From: an uncultured Gardnerella sp. | Lineage (GTDB): Bacteria; Actinomycetota; Actinomycetes; Actinomycetales; Bifidobacteriaceae | Direction of reading: 5' to 3' | Assembly: GCA_947088155.1 (NCBI GenBank) | Contig: CAMUFL010000015.1 | Span: 1-22,252 of the forward strand | DNA: 22,252 bases | Made by a program: the position numbers and the translations under genes | Shown: piece by piece, positions 1 to 7,268 of the stretch | Layout: each line of letters begins with the position of its first letter | How positions within the stretch are numbered: position 1 is the stretch's first letter | Notes under the pieces: model-generated | Told to the model about the DNA's origin: nothing | The model's database searches: none | What the model saw: the letters and a program-made list of their open reading frames with translations, nothing else

Positions 1-51
1 TGGCATGCGCTACTCCTTTTACTAGCAGTCCAGAAAAAGGGGTACATATCA

Positions 52-252
52 GGCTAATCCAGCGACAAAACCCAGGAAAATACACGGCAAATGTTTCATC
101 AATTGGCTAATCCAGCGACAAAACCCAGGAAAATACACGGCAAATGTTCAACAAACCAGCAAACCGACAAAAACTTTACAAGCGTGTAAAGGAAATGTCG
201 GAATCTTGCGGAAAAGCGATTAAAATTTTACAGCCACGTAAAGAAACTAACG
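52..252 (-). repeat. 53-bp-period tandem array 1 (two A units, two B units)
   Basis: Two nearly identical 53-bp units begin at 52 and 105 (start GGCTAATCCAGCGACAAAA). They are followed by two diverged ~52-bp units carrying the palindrome CTTTACA/TGTAAAG (174-180 and 185-191, 4-nt loop). Read on the minus strand, the order is B, B, A, A, as in the arrays at 1655-1905 and 10658-11060. Positions 85-252 match 1690-1857 with only about four differences in 168 bp. Confidence 0.85.
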
Positions 253-335
253 CGCTACGCTTTAAGCGCTCAGGCAGATTGCCGCGCACACAAAACACAA
301 CCAAATCACCAATGAACCACCACACGAACCTGCCC

Positions 336-466
336 TGTCTGCGTCAATAAAGACGCAGACAGACCTCGCTTGAGTTGAAAGCACACCGTGCTTTCAACCC
401 TAAGCAAGCTCGGCGCTCCGAATCACCTTTTCGCGCTACGCTTTAAGCGAAAAGGTAGGTCGGAGC
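336..466. other. Cluster of three strong inverted repeats; possible structured RNA
   Basis: Three hairpins lie in tandem. The first pairs TGTCTGCGTC (336-345) with GACGCAGACA (352-361), a perfect 10-bp stem with a 6-nt loop. The second pairs GTTGAAAGCAC (374-384) with GTGCTTTCAAC (388-398), a perfect 11-bp stem with a 3-nt loop, and an outer 5-bp GCTTG/CAAGC pairing (368-372, 405-409). The third pairs ACCTTTTCGC (425-434) with GCGAAAAGGT (447-456) inside an outer GCTCCGA/TCGGAGC stem (415-421, 460-466). None is followed by a T-run on either strand, so these are not ordinary terminators. Function is unknown; a small RNA or the remnant of a mobile element are both possible. Confidence 0.6.
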
Positions 467-560
467 ACACGCGAGCAGAAACCATACTGAGCGCGTGCCC
501 CCACCCCAAAAAACGAGGTAAATATCAGCATTAAGCGCAGAACAGAAAAAGGAATTAAAC

Positions 561-1421
561 TCAATTTTTTACTACGGCATCCAAACTCTTTATTCCAACG
601 TTATTTAACTTTTCAAGCGACAAAATCTGCGTTCGTGCCAAATTTCTAAGCTCAACCATGCGATCAGACTGCGGCAAACCCTTAGAAATTAAAACAGCGT
701 TGTAACTTTCCATGTTCGACAACACCAAAAGCTCATTAATACTCGCTTCATCTCGAACGTTACCTTTTGCCTTAGGATTTGCATCTCGCCACTGCTTAGC
801 AGTCTTGTTAAACAGCGCAACATTCAACAAATCCGCCTCACTCGCATACTTATACATCAACTGCTCAGGAGTCAAATCCTTCAACAAATACTCTTTAATA
901 GCATCCGTATGAATCTTGTAATTAATCTTCGAAATCTCGCGGTTCAAATTCCAGTTCAGCGAAAGTCTTGAATTCTCATCGGATTTAAGCCTTTGATAGT
1001 CTTTGATGATATATAGCTCAAATTCTGCCGAAATCCAGGCTGCAAACTTAAACGCTATATCTTTGTGAGCGTAAGTTCCGCCACCCTTACCAGATTTGGA
1101 AACTATGCCAATAGCGTTTGTTGATTCTACCCATCTTTGAGGAGATAAAGTAAAGGCATTAGAACCCGCCTCGTTCTTAAAGGAGTCGAATTCGACCCCT
1201 TTAAAATTTGGATTGTTAATACTCTCCCACAATCCCAAGAATTCAATAGTATTCTTCACTCTCAGCCAGTTTTTAACAACATCTTTAGGCTCTTCTTTGT
1301 TTTTATATCTCGCAATATCGGTTAAACTAACGTAATCATTTTTAAAATCTTCCGTATAAACCTGAATTGTAAAGCCTTTTGCTTCAATAGTTTCTTTTTT
1401 GATTTTCGACATATTAGACAT
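561..1421 (-). CDS. KilA-N domain protein
   Basis: This 286-residue protein has an N-terminal KilA-N DNA-binding domain at about residues 15-146. The family hallmark GKGGGTYAHKDIAFKFAAWI lies at 111-130, followed by SAEFELYI. KilA-N domains are known from phage and large DNA virus proteins and from mobile-element accessory genes in bacteria. The C-terminal part (150-286) is mostly predicted helix with no motif I recognise. The ATG at 1421 follows an AGGGGA ribosome binding site (about 1426-1431), and a second in-frame ATG lies three codons later. The gene is visibly more A+T-rich than the housekeeping genes to its right. It is bracketed by nearly identical direct-repeat arrays (85-252 and 1690-1857), so it looks like accessory DNA. 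Its role, whether phage-derived regulator or defence-linked protein, cannot be told from sequence. Confidence 0.9.
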   Translation of the reverse strand: MSNMSKIKKETIEAKGFTIQVYTEDFKNDYVSLTDIARYKNKEEPKDVVKNWLRVKNTIEFLGLWESINNPNFKGVEFDSFKNEAGSNAFTLSPQRWVESTNAIGIVSKSGKGGGTYAHKDIAFKFAAWISAEFELYIIKDYQRLKSDENSRLSLNWNLNREISKINYKIHTDAIKEYLLKDLTPEQLMYKYASEADLLNVALFNKTAKQWRDANPKAKGNVRDEASINELLVLSNMESYNAVLISKGLPQSDRMVELRNLARTQILSLEKLNNVGIKSLDAVVKN

Positions 1422-1654
1422 ATATTCCCCTAATTTTTGCGCAAGTTTTTTACGTAATTATTTTATTTACTTGCTTAGTTTGCTTTATTTTTATGCGCTT
1501 AGCACAAACCCCCCAATGAATCACAAGCAACACTACAAAATCTCGCAAAGCCATAAACTTCTACCAACTAGCAGAAAACTAGCATGCATCAGCGCATAAA
1601 TATGATTTTATAAGATTCCACGGATTAAAAGCAAACAAATACATCGACGCGCTC

Positions 1655-1905
1655 AAGCAGGTTGTCAGCGCAAACGCCCTGTAATTTTCCGGCAAATGTT
1701 TCATCAATTGGCTAATCCAGCGACAAAATCCAGGAAAATACACGGCAAATGTTCAACAAACCAGCAAACCGACAAAAACTTTACAAGCGTGTAAAGGAAA
1801 TGTCGGAATCTTGCGGAAAAGCGATTAAAATTTTACAGCCGCGTAAAGGAAATAACGAAATCTCGCCAAAAAACGACAATTACTTTACAGCCACGTAAAG
1901 GAAAA
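1655..1905 (-). repeat. 53-bp-period tandem array 2 (partial A, A, B, B, B)
   Basis: Same family and orientation as the array at 52-252. Positions 1690-1857 match 85-252 almost perfectly. A degenerate A unit precedes at about 1655-1705, and a third B unit follows at about 1860-1905, again with the CTTTACA-type palindrome. The two arrays are direct repeats flanking the KilA-N gene. Confidence 0.8.
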
Positions 1906-1906
1906 A

Positions 1907-1930
1907 TCGCGCGCTACGCTTTATGCGCGA
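1907..1930. repeat. Short hairpin with conserved GCTACGCTTTA loop
   Basis: TCGCGC (1907-1912) pairs with GCGCGA (1925-1930) around a loop containing CTACGCTTTA. The same loop sequence sits between different complementary arms at 425-456 and, with a shorter stem, at 252-269. It directly adjoins the repeat arrays at two of the three places. Confidence 0.5.
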
Positions 1931-2012
1931 AAGCAGGTCGTCGCGCATTCGAGGAGAGAAATCCCCCAAAACTCGCGCCACACTAAGCAAGAGCTGAGCG
2001 CTGTCCTCACGG

Positions 2013-3446
2013 CTAATCGCCATTCGGCTGAGCAAGCTCATCAAGCCGCGCGCGGAAGGACGGCCAATCCGTGCGCATCGCCGTAAGCAGCTTCAACTTC
2101 GGCACGTCGTCAATCGGCACCCACTTAATCTCCATGCTTTCGTCGTCGTGCGCGCAAGGCTCAACCCTATGCCCCGGCTTTTCAAACGCAAAAACCGTTG
2201 TGTAGCGCCAGTTTCCGTGATTCTCGCAGTATGCTCCCACAACATCAATGTCTTGCGAAGTAATATTCGCTTCCTCAAACGACTCGCGCAGCGCGCCCTC
2301 AATTGCGCTTTCGCCGTCGGAAATTGCGCCGCCCGGAATACCCCAAGTACCGCCTTCCGCACTCCAAAGCGCACGATGCTGCATCACAACGTGCGTCACG
2401 CGCCCGGTCGCCTCATCTCGCCTAGCAAGCAGCACTCCGGCCGCGCCGTTATGCCCCCAATGCCTGCGGCCACAATCGCAATGCACCCAACCGTCCCCCG
2501 GCTGATGCACGTTTTCCTTAGGCACTTCAGTGGAAGCCGGATCGTTCTTCGCGCCAACTTCTTCCAAAGTATTCTTATTCCACAAATCCGGCCACGCGTA
2601 CCCAAGCTCAGCAACCATCTTGCGAAGCAGTGGCAAGCTGATTCCAAGAACGCCGTGAGGATCTCCCTGAATTCCCTCAATAAAAGCTCCGCCGAAGCCT
2701 TCTAGCGTAAAGGATCCCGCAACTTCCAGCGGTTCGCCAGTTTCTACGTACGCGCGAATTTCAGCGTCGCTCATTTGCGCAAAAGTTACGCTTGCGTGGC
2801 TTGTTTTGCATACGATTCTGCCAGTTTTTGCGTCGATTAGGCAGTGTCCGGTCCACAGTTGCCCTGTTTTTCCGCTCATATGCTGGATTCGGGCTACAGC
2901 CACTTCGGGAGTGTGCGGCTTTCCGTAGCATTCGCCGTCGAGCAGGAACATGGAATCGCATCCAACAATCAGAACGCTGTTGCAATTATTAGAAGATTGA
3001 TTTAGATGATCAAAATTGTGAATATCGAAAGTTTTTGTAGGTACAGTTACGCCTGAAAAATCGCGGGTTTGCGCGGTATCTACATTATGCGTTACGTCTG
3101 CTTGAGAGTCGCTTGCTAAAGAGTTATTAGTAGAAGATTCAGCAGCATCCGTAGCAACTTCCGCTTCCAGCGGATACCCCACAATCAAATCGCCGTTAGC
3201 CGAAGCAGCTGCATCTGCCACACACTTCCACGCATCGTAAACTGCAGAGGCCTTCGCGCGAGCCAAAATAGAAACGCGCTGCTCAGCGCTCAACTGCTCA
3301 ACGCTTGTGCCACGCTCCACGGCCGCATCGCGCAAAGCCGCCGGCTCATCCACTTCGCTCTCGTGGATTACAGGAATAACGCCAGCCGCCGCCAAAACAG
3401 CCCTGCGCGCAGGCGACTTTGAAGCCAAAATCAACGTAACTGCCAT
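2013..3446 (-). CDS. maf: Maf-type nucleotide pyrophosphatase fused to a Nudix hydrolase
   Basis: This 477-residue protein has two catalytic domains. The N-terminal Maf/HAM1-like domain (about 1-290) has the ASKSPARR start (8-15), the catalytic-Asp motif VGCDSMF (161-167) and GKPHTP. Maf proteins hydrolyse non-canonical or modified nucleoside triphosphates to monophosphates. The C-terminal Nudix domain (about 318-470) has a Nudix box from G373 to I395 with E379, R387, E388, E391 and E392 in place, although the usual Gly near its end is Asn394. A possible zinc knuckle, HCDCGRRHWGHNG, lies at 322-334. The Maf part is interrupted by a low-complexity insert of about 80 residues (74-156) between its first and second motifs. 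The fusion is known in bifidobacteria-like actinobacteria. The start has GGAAG about 9 bp upstream, and the gene lies 31 bp after thrB, so it is probably cotranscribed with it. The likely role is nucleotide pool housecleaning; exact substrates are unknown. Confidence 0.93.
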   Translation of the reverse strand: MAVTLILASKSPARRAVLAAAGVIPVIHESEVDEPAALRDAAVERGTSVEQLSAEQRVSILARAKASAVYDAWKCVADAAASANGDLIVGYPLEAEVATDAAESSTNNSLASDSQADVTHNVDTAQTRDFSGVTVPTKTFDIHNFDHLNQSSNNCNSVLIVGCDSMFLLDGECYGKPHTPEVAVARIQHMSGKTGQLWTGHCLIDAKTGRIVCKTSHASVTFAQMSDAEIRAYVETGEPLEVAGSFTLEGFGGAFIEGIQGDPHGVLGISLPLLRKMVAELGYAWPDLWNKNTLEEVGAKNDPASTEVPKENVHQPGDGWVHCDCGRRHWGHNGAAGVLLARRDEATGRVTHVVMQHRALWSAEGGTWGIPGGAISDGESAIEGALRESFEEANITSQDIDVVGAYCENHGNWRYTTVFAFEKPGHRVEPCAHDDESMEIKWVPIDDVPKLKLLTAMRTDWPSFRARLDELAQPNGD

Positions 3447-3477
3447 ACTTTACTCTTCCTTTTATTCTTCGCGCAAC

Positions 3478-4458
3478 CTATTCGCGAGTTATTGCAACGC
3501 CCGTAGAATCAACCGGCACGTGCAAAACGCGCCATCCGTCGCGCGAAAGCCACGGCTTTGCAATTTTGTCGATTTGCGCGTCCGCAATTTCGTTATTTCC
3601 GGCATGGAATACAGCAACGCACGATCCCGCTCCCGAAATCGCAGCCGCAAAACCAGCCTCGCGCAACGCTTCCACTAAATCCCAGGAATCCTGCATAAGA
3701 CTTGCGCGATACGGCTGATGAAGTGCGTCTTGAGTTGCTGCAAAAAGTAGCAAATTGCGAGAAATGTCAAATTTTACTGCGCCCGTTTTATCTGCAGAAT
3801 CGCCATTTAACGCACCAAACGCAACCGGAAGCATCGCAGCGCGAGAAACGTTAAATATCGCATCCCCGTAAGGCACATTTGCCGGAAGCGCGCGCCTTGC
3901 AAGCTCTGTAGAAAGCTCAAAATCAGGAACGAATACCGACACGGAAATATCTTTCGAAACTCTGTATCGTACTGTATGAAACTCCTGCGAAACCGAATCC
4001 TTCCAGCTCATCGTCAATCCGCCAAAAACTGCGGGAGCAACGTTATCTGGATGCCCCTCAATCGCGGCCGCAATCTCAAAAATTGCTTCGCGATTAAGCT
4101 CGCCTTCGTGCGCAAAAGTCCAAGCAGCCGCCACTCCTGCCACAATTGCACTAGCGGAAGATCCCATTCCGCGCGCTTGCGGGATTTGATTATGCGCTTC
4201 AAGAGTAAATTTCAAGTTTGGTAGGCCGAAAATTTTGCATGCCTTGCGGAAAGCTGATACGACTAAGTGCGTTTCGTCTTTTGGAAGCGTATCCTCGCCT
4301 TCTCCGTGGATTATTACGCGCACATCTTGCAACTCATCCAGCGTAAACACCAACGAATCAGCGTAGTCAAGCGCGATTCCGGCAGTGTCGAAACCAGATC
4401 CCAGATTTGCGCTGGTTGCCGGCACTTTAACTGATACTTTGTTACATACTGGCTTCAT
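3478..4458 (-). CDS. thrB: Homoserine kinase
   Basis: This 326-residue GHMP-superfamily kinase phosphorylates L-homoserine with ATP, the fourth step from aspartate to threonine. GHMP motif 1, VPATSANLGSGFD, lies at 12-24. The phosphate-binding loop PQARGMGSSASA lies at 93-104, and motif 3 (ISGAGSC) lies near the C terminus. Length is normal for ThrB (about 300-330). It lies 100 bp downstream of hom and 31 bp upstream of the maf fusion, all on the same strand. Only a weak AGG lies before the ATG. Threonine synthase is not in this window. The gap to hom is filled with 11-bp repeats rather than a terminator, so hom-thrB read-through is plausible. Confidence 0.97.
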   Translation of the reverse strand: MKPVCNKVSVKVPATSANLGSGFDTAGIALDYADSLVFTLDELQDVRVIIHGEGEDTLPKDETHLVVSAFRKACKIFGLPNLKFTLEAHNQIPQARGMGSSASAIVAGVAAAWTFAHEGELNREAIFEIAAAIEGHPDNVAPAVFGGLTMSWKDSVSQEFHTVRYRVSKDISVSVFVPDFELSTELARRALPANVPYGDAIFNVSRAAMLPVAFGALNGDSADKTGAVKFDISRNLLLFAATQDALHQPYRASLMQDSWDLVEALREAGFAAAISGAGSCVAVFHAGNNEIADAQIDKIAKPWLSRDGWRVLHVPVDSTGVAITRE

Positions 4459-4496
4459 ACAATCTACCTACTTAATTAATTGATATTTGATTAAGC

Positions 4497-4567
4497 GCTA
4501 CTTGATTACTTGCTTATTTGCTACTTAATTGCTACTTAATTAAGTGCTACTTCCACGCTACTTAATT
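4497..4567. repeat. 11-bp tandem repeat in the hom-thrB gap
   Basis: Units of GCTACTTAATT lie at 4520-4530, 4531-4541 and 4557-4567 (perfect), with variants at 4497-4507 and 4546-4556. The last copy overlaps the hom stop codon (4558-4560). This is one of several unrelated 11-bp arrays in intergenic gaps of this window. Confidence 0.75.
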
Positions 4568-5946
4568 ACGCGCAAAACAAGCGGCTTACCTAGCACAACG
4601 TCCAGCGATTGCAAATCTTCGCAAATAGATTTAACTTCAGATTCTGCACATTCACGCAAAAGTACGCGAATGCTTCCAGGCCCACCAAGGCCGCACTGTG
4701 GGCAATCCGAATCTCCTCCATTTTGCGCGTATTGCGCTTCGCAAGCCGAAGCCAACTGCTCTGCCTTAACACCGTGTGCCGCAAAAACGTCCATCACTTC
4801 TCCGCGCAAAGCCAAAGAATTGTCTTCCATATTGCAACGCACAACAAAATCCGCGCAAGTCTTCTCGCTCGCAGCCGGCACATACTTGTTGTACATTGGC
4901 ACGGCAAAACCGGCACATCCGCGCACAATATTTCGTGCAGCGCAAACAACATCTCCCACAACAGCGCTCGCTGTTGGAGCGCCACCAGCACCGCGTCCAT
5001 AAAACATCAAATCGTCGGCAGCCTTCGCCTTCACAAACACCGCATTAAAACTGCCATGCACAGAAGCCAAAGGATGCTCCTCGCCAACAAGCGCCGGATA
5101 CACGCTAACGCTAACACTAACGCTTACACCATCACCGCCGTCATCTGCACTTGACTCGTCATGCCGCTCAACCGCCGCAAGCAGCTTAATCACGCGCTTT
5201 TCCGCGCTCGCCGCCGCAATATCTTCAGCGGTAATCGCGCTAATTCCTTCAACAGAAACGTCGTCAATACTTACTGGCATTTGGAAAGCTAAAGTTGCCA
5301 AAATAGCAGCCTTATTCGCCGCGTCGAATCCTTCCACATCCCCTGTTGGGTCCGCCTCAGCGTACCCCTTTTCTTGAGCTGCGCGCAAAGCCGAACCAAA
5401 ATCTAGGCCGCGAACCGTCATTTCGTCAAGAATATAGTTAGTAGTGCCGTTTACGATTCCGAAAATTTGCGTAATTTCGTCGCCAATAAGCGATTCTCGA
5501 AGCGGGCGAACAATAGGAATCGCGCCTGCCACAGCCGCCTCAAAATACAAGTCGACTCCGTGATTTTTCGCGCATTCGTATAATTCAGGACCAAATTTTG
5601 CAAGCAGTGCTTTGTTTGCAGTTACAACAGATTTTCCGTGGCTCAGCGCGCTTTTTACGAAAGTATGCGCCGGCTCAAGTCCGCCAATAAGCTCGACTAC
5701 AACGTCCACATCCTCGCGCTCGCACAACGCGGCAGTATCCGTAGTTAGCAAATCGCGATCAATCCAAGGCGCATCAACCTCTTCCGGGCGCAAGCAAGCA
5801 ACGCCAGCAAGCTCAATCACAGCACCGGTTCTAGCTGCAAGCTCATCTCGCTGCTCAACTATTAAGCGCGCTGTTTGCGAACCAACTGTTCCAGCTCCCA
5901 GTAGCCCTACGCGAATAGTTTTGTTAGTTGATTGTTCGCTTGGCAT
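4558..5946 (-). CDS. hom: Homoserine dehydrogenase with C-terminal ACT domain
   Basis: This 462-residue enzyme reduces aspartate semialdehyde to homoserine with NAD(P)H, the branch point to threonine and methionine. The Rossmann motif VGLLGAGTVGS lies at 13-23, VTANKALLA at 108-116 and NGTTNYIL at 166-173. The catalytic block DPTGDVEGFDAANKAA (199-214) carries the conserved acidic residues and Lys212. A C-terminal ACT domain (about 363-455) suggests feedback control by threonine, as known for this family. A linker at 262-283 contains an acidic stretch and an SVSVSVSV run coded by a hexanucleotide repeat (about 5106-5130). A Cys pair, CPQCG (415-419), inside the ACT region is unusual. The ATG is preceded by a strong GGGAGG ribosome binding site. 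The product is a stand-alone dehydrogenase with no fused aspartokinase domain. Confidence 0.97.
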   Translation of the reverse strand: MPSEQSTNKTIRVGLLGAGTVGSQTARLIVEQRDELAARTGAVIELAGVACLRPEEVDAPWIDRDLLTTDTAALCEREDVDVVVELIGGLEPAHTFVKSALSHGKSVVTANKALLAKFGPELYECAKNHGVDLYFEAAVAGAIPIVRPLRESLIGDEITQIFGIVNGTTNYILDEMTVRGLDFGSALRAAQEKGYAEADPTGDVEGFDAANKAAILATLAFQMPVSIDDVSVEGISAITAEDIAAASAEKRVIKLLAAVERHDESSADDGGDGVSVSVSVSVYPALVGEEHPLASVHGSFNAVFVKAKAADDLMFYGRGAGGAPTASAVVGDVVCAARNIVRGCAGFAVPMYNKYVPAASEKTCADFVVRCNMEDNSLALRGEVMDVFAAHGVKAEQLASACEAQYAQNGGDSDCPQCGLGGPGSIRVLLRECAESEVKSICEDLQSLDVVLGKPLVLRVIK

Positions 5947-6004
5947 AGCCTTCGCCTCCCTATAAGTCTTGGATTATTTATATTTTATTTTGTACGCGCC
6001 GTAT

Positions 6005-6131
6005 TTTATTTATTTCCTGCGCGCTGCATTTATTTATTTCCTGCGCGCCATATTTTTCGTAATTTTACATTTATTTTTGCGCAATCAAGAAATCAAGAAA
6101 TCACGAAATCAAGAAATCAAGAAATCACGAA
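6005..6131. repeat. Two short tandem repeats upstream of hom (24 bp x2; 8 bp x6)
   Basis: A 24-bp unit beginning TTTATTTATTTCCTGCGCGC occurs at 6005-6028 and 6029-6052. An 8-bp unit, ATCAAGAA/ATCACGAA, repeats six times at 6084-6131 with a 24-bp superperiod. The last 8-bp unit contains the stop codon of the CPBP protease gene (6125-6127). Confidence 0.8.
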
Positions 6132-7126
6132 AATAGCATTAGCACATTCATCATTATAGAAATAATCAAAAATGCTATTACACCTACGCTACCGTAAAGA
6201 GATTTGCGTCCGACTTTTTTCGAAAGCTCTTTTGGCGCTTCAAAGAATACCAAATACTTGCGGCGACGAATCAGCAAAATTATGCCAATCACCAGCAGCA
6301 CAAGCATAATCATTCCGTAAATTCCAGCTAACACAAAACCTGCCGGCAACTGCGACAATTCCTGGTTTGCAAGCTTATCAATATCAATCATATTTCCGCT
6401 TGCATCCACCAGCTGCTTTTCCAGCCACAACGCAACTACGCTTCCTTGGAAATTCACCAGCATATGCAGCAAAATGCTGTAACGCAATTTAGACGTGCGA
6501 ACGTACATGTATCCAAAAACAAGACCAAGCCCGAAGGCGTAGAAAAATTGAAAAACGTTCATGTGGAATAGCGCAAACGCAAGCGCCGAAAATACAATAG
6601 CTCGCTTTTCGCCGTACGCGCGCAAACGCCCAAGTATTTGCTTTCTAAAAAGCCATTCTTCCATAATCGGCGCAATAATTACCACGAACAAAATCGTTTC
6701 CCACACGTTTCCGGAAGTAACAACGTCTGAAACGCGATTTTCGGCTTTTCCACCAGTAAGCAGTAACGCTAAGGCAATTCCAACAAAGTTACCAACGTAC
6801 ATAATTGGTATGCTTACTGCGAAGAATCCGCCAAATTGGCGCATTTTCATTGTGAATTGTTTGGTTGCAACAATAGGCACTTTGCGCATAACAAGTATCG
6901 TTATTGGAAGCGCTACTAAATATTGCGCAATATCAGAGATTAATATTGTTCCGAGCGAATTGCTGATTACGTTTTTAGGCATAAATAGCGAGTAGCATAT
7001 GCCTAGAGCGTACGCCACGGCAATCCACACAACTAGTAACAGGCATAATGACATGCCAACAGTTCCCTGGCGTTTGCGTGCCATTAAATACGTATCGTCA
7101 TGTTGCAAATTTTGCGAATCTTGCAT
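6125..7126 (-). CDS. CPBP-family intramembrane metalloprotease (CAAX protease-like)
   Basis: This 333-residue membrane protein has about eight hydrophobic segments. The family's active-site motifs are present: EEWLFRKQ with E156, E157 and R161; FALFHMN with H188; and HMLVNF with H221 and N225. CPBP/Abi proteins are membrane-embedded glutamic-type or metallo-proteases. In Gram-positive bacteria some process peptides or give self-immunity to bacteriocins, but no bacteriocin gene is visible here, so the substrate is unknown. The ATG follows an AAGGA ribosome binding site. The gene stands alone, with repeat-filled gaps on both sides. Its last two codons and stop lie inside an 8-bp tandem repeat. 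Confidence 0.92.
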   Translation of the reverse strand: MQDSQNLQHDDTYLMARKRQGTVGMSLCLLLVVWIAVAYALGICYSLFMPKNVISNSLGTILISDIAQYLVALPITILVMRKVPIVATKQFTMKMRQFGGFFAVSIPIMYVGNFVGIALALLLTGGKAENRVSDVVTSGNVWETILFVVIIAPIMEEWLFRKQILGRLRAYGEKRAIVFSALAFALFHMNVFQFFYAFGLGLVFGYMYVRTSKLRYSILLHMLVNFQGSVVALWLEKQLVDASGNMIDIDKLANQELSQLPAGFVLAGIYGMIMLVLLVIGIILLIRRRKYLVFFEAPKELSKKVGRKSLYGSVGVIAFLIISIMMNVLMLFS

Positions 7127-7182
7127 ACCTGTTCCTTTTTGTTATTTTCGAAATTACTTTCGCGGCTATTTCTATTATTCTG

Positions 7183-7254
7183 CGCTTATTTCGTTTATTG
7201 CGCTTATTTCGTTTATTGCGCTTATTTCTTTTATTGCAATTATTTCTTTTATTG
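7183..7254. repeat. 18-bp tandem repeat (four units) upstream of the CPBP gene
   Basis: CGCTTATTTCGTTTATTG occurs perfectly at 7183-7200 and 7201-7218, with two slightly changed copies at 7219-7236 and 7237-7254. It fills most of the 142-bp gap between the ddl stop and the CPBP start, so it may lie in or near the CPBP promoter. Confidence 0.85.
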
Positions 7255-7268
7255 CGCGGTAGATTAAA

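Larger units (their letters stand above)
1..560. other. Gene-free left flank: repeat array plus hairpin cluster
   Basis: No convincing gene lies here. Positions 52-252 hold a tandem repeat array, and 336-466 hold three strong inverted repeats, both listed separately. The rest, including 461-560 just downstream of the KilA-N gene, shows no coding signal and no typical intrinsic terminator (hairpin plus T-run). The only open frame, 144-350 on the plus strand, runs through the repeats and lacks a ribosome binding site. Confidence 0.7.
1422..2012. other. Gene-free gap between KilA-N gene and maf fusion
   Basis: The gap of about 590 bp holds the upstream region of the KilA-N gene (A+T-rich at about 1432-1500, no clear -35/-10 pair chosen), then about 150 bp without a recognisable feature. 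Repeat array 2 (1655-1905) and a small hairpin at 1907-1930 follow. No gene is supported. Confidence 0.7.

Noticed and set aside
144..350. Plus-strand open frame of 68 codons
   Set aside because: It starts inside repeat array 1 and ends in the first hairpin. It has no ribosome binding site and no recognisable protein character.
336..466. tRNA or retron RNA in the hairpin cluster
   Set aside because: No cloverleaf, anticodon or CCA end is visible, and no reverse transcriptase gene lies nearby.
561..1421. Prophage region
   Set aside because: The KilA-N gene is the only phage-related gene; no integrase, structural or lysis genes are seen within the window.
1583..1684. Possible 3' remnant of a lost gene (about 33 codons ending in a stop) left of array 2
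   Set aside because: Its last third aligns with a degenerate A-type repeat unit, and there is no start or ribosome binding site, so the coding look is probably accidental.
2148..2705. Long plus-strand open frame opposite the Maf-Nudix gene
   Set aside because: It is the shadow of a well-supported gene, and its protein is rich in Arg/Cys/His without motifs.
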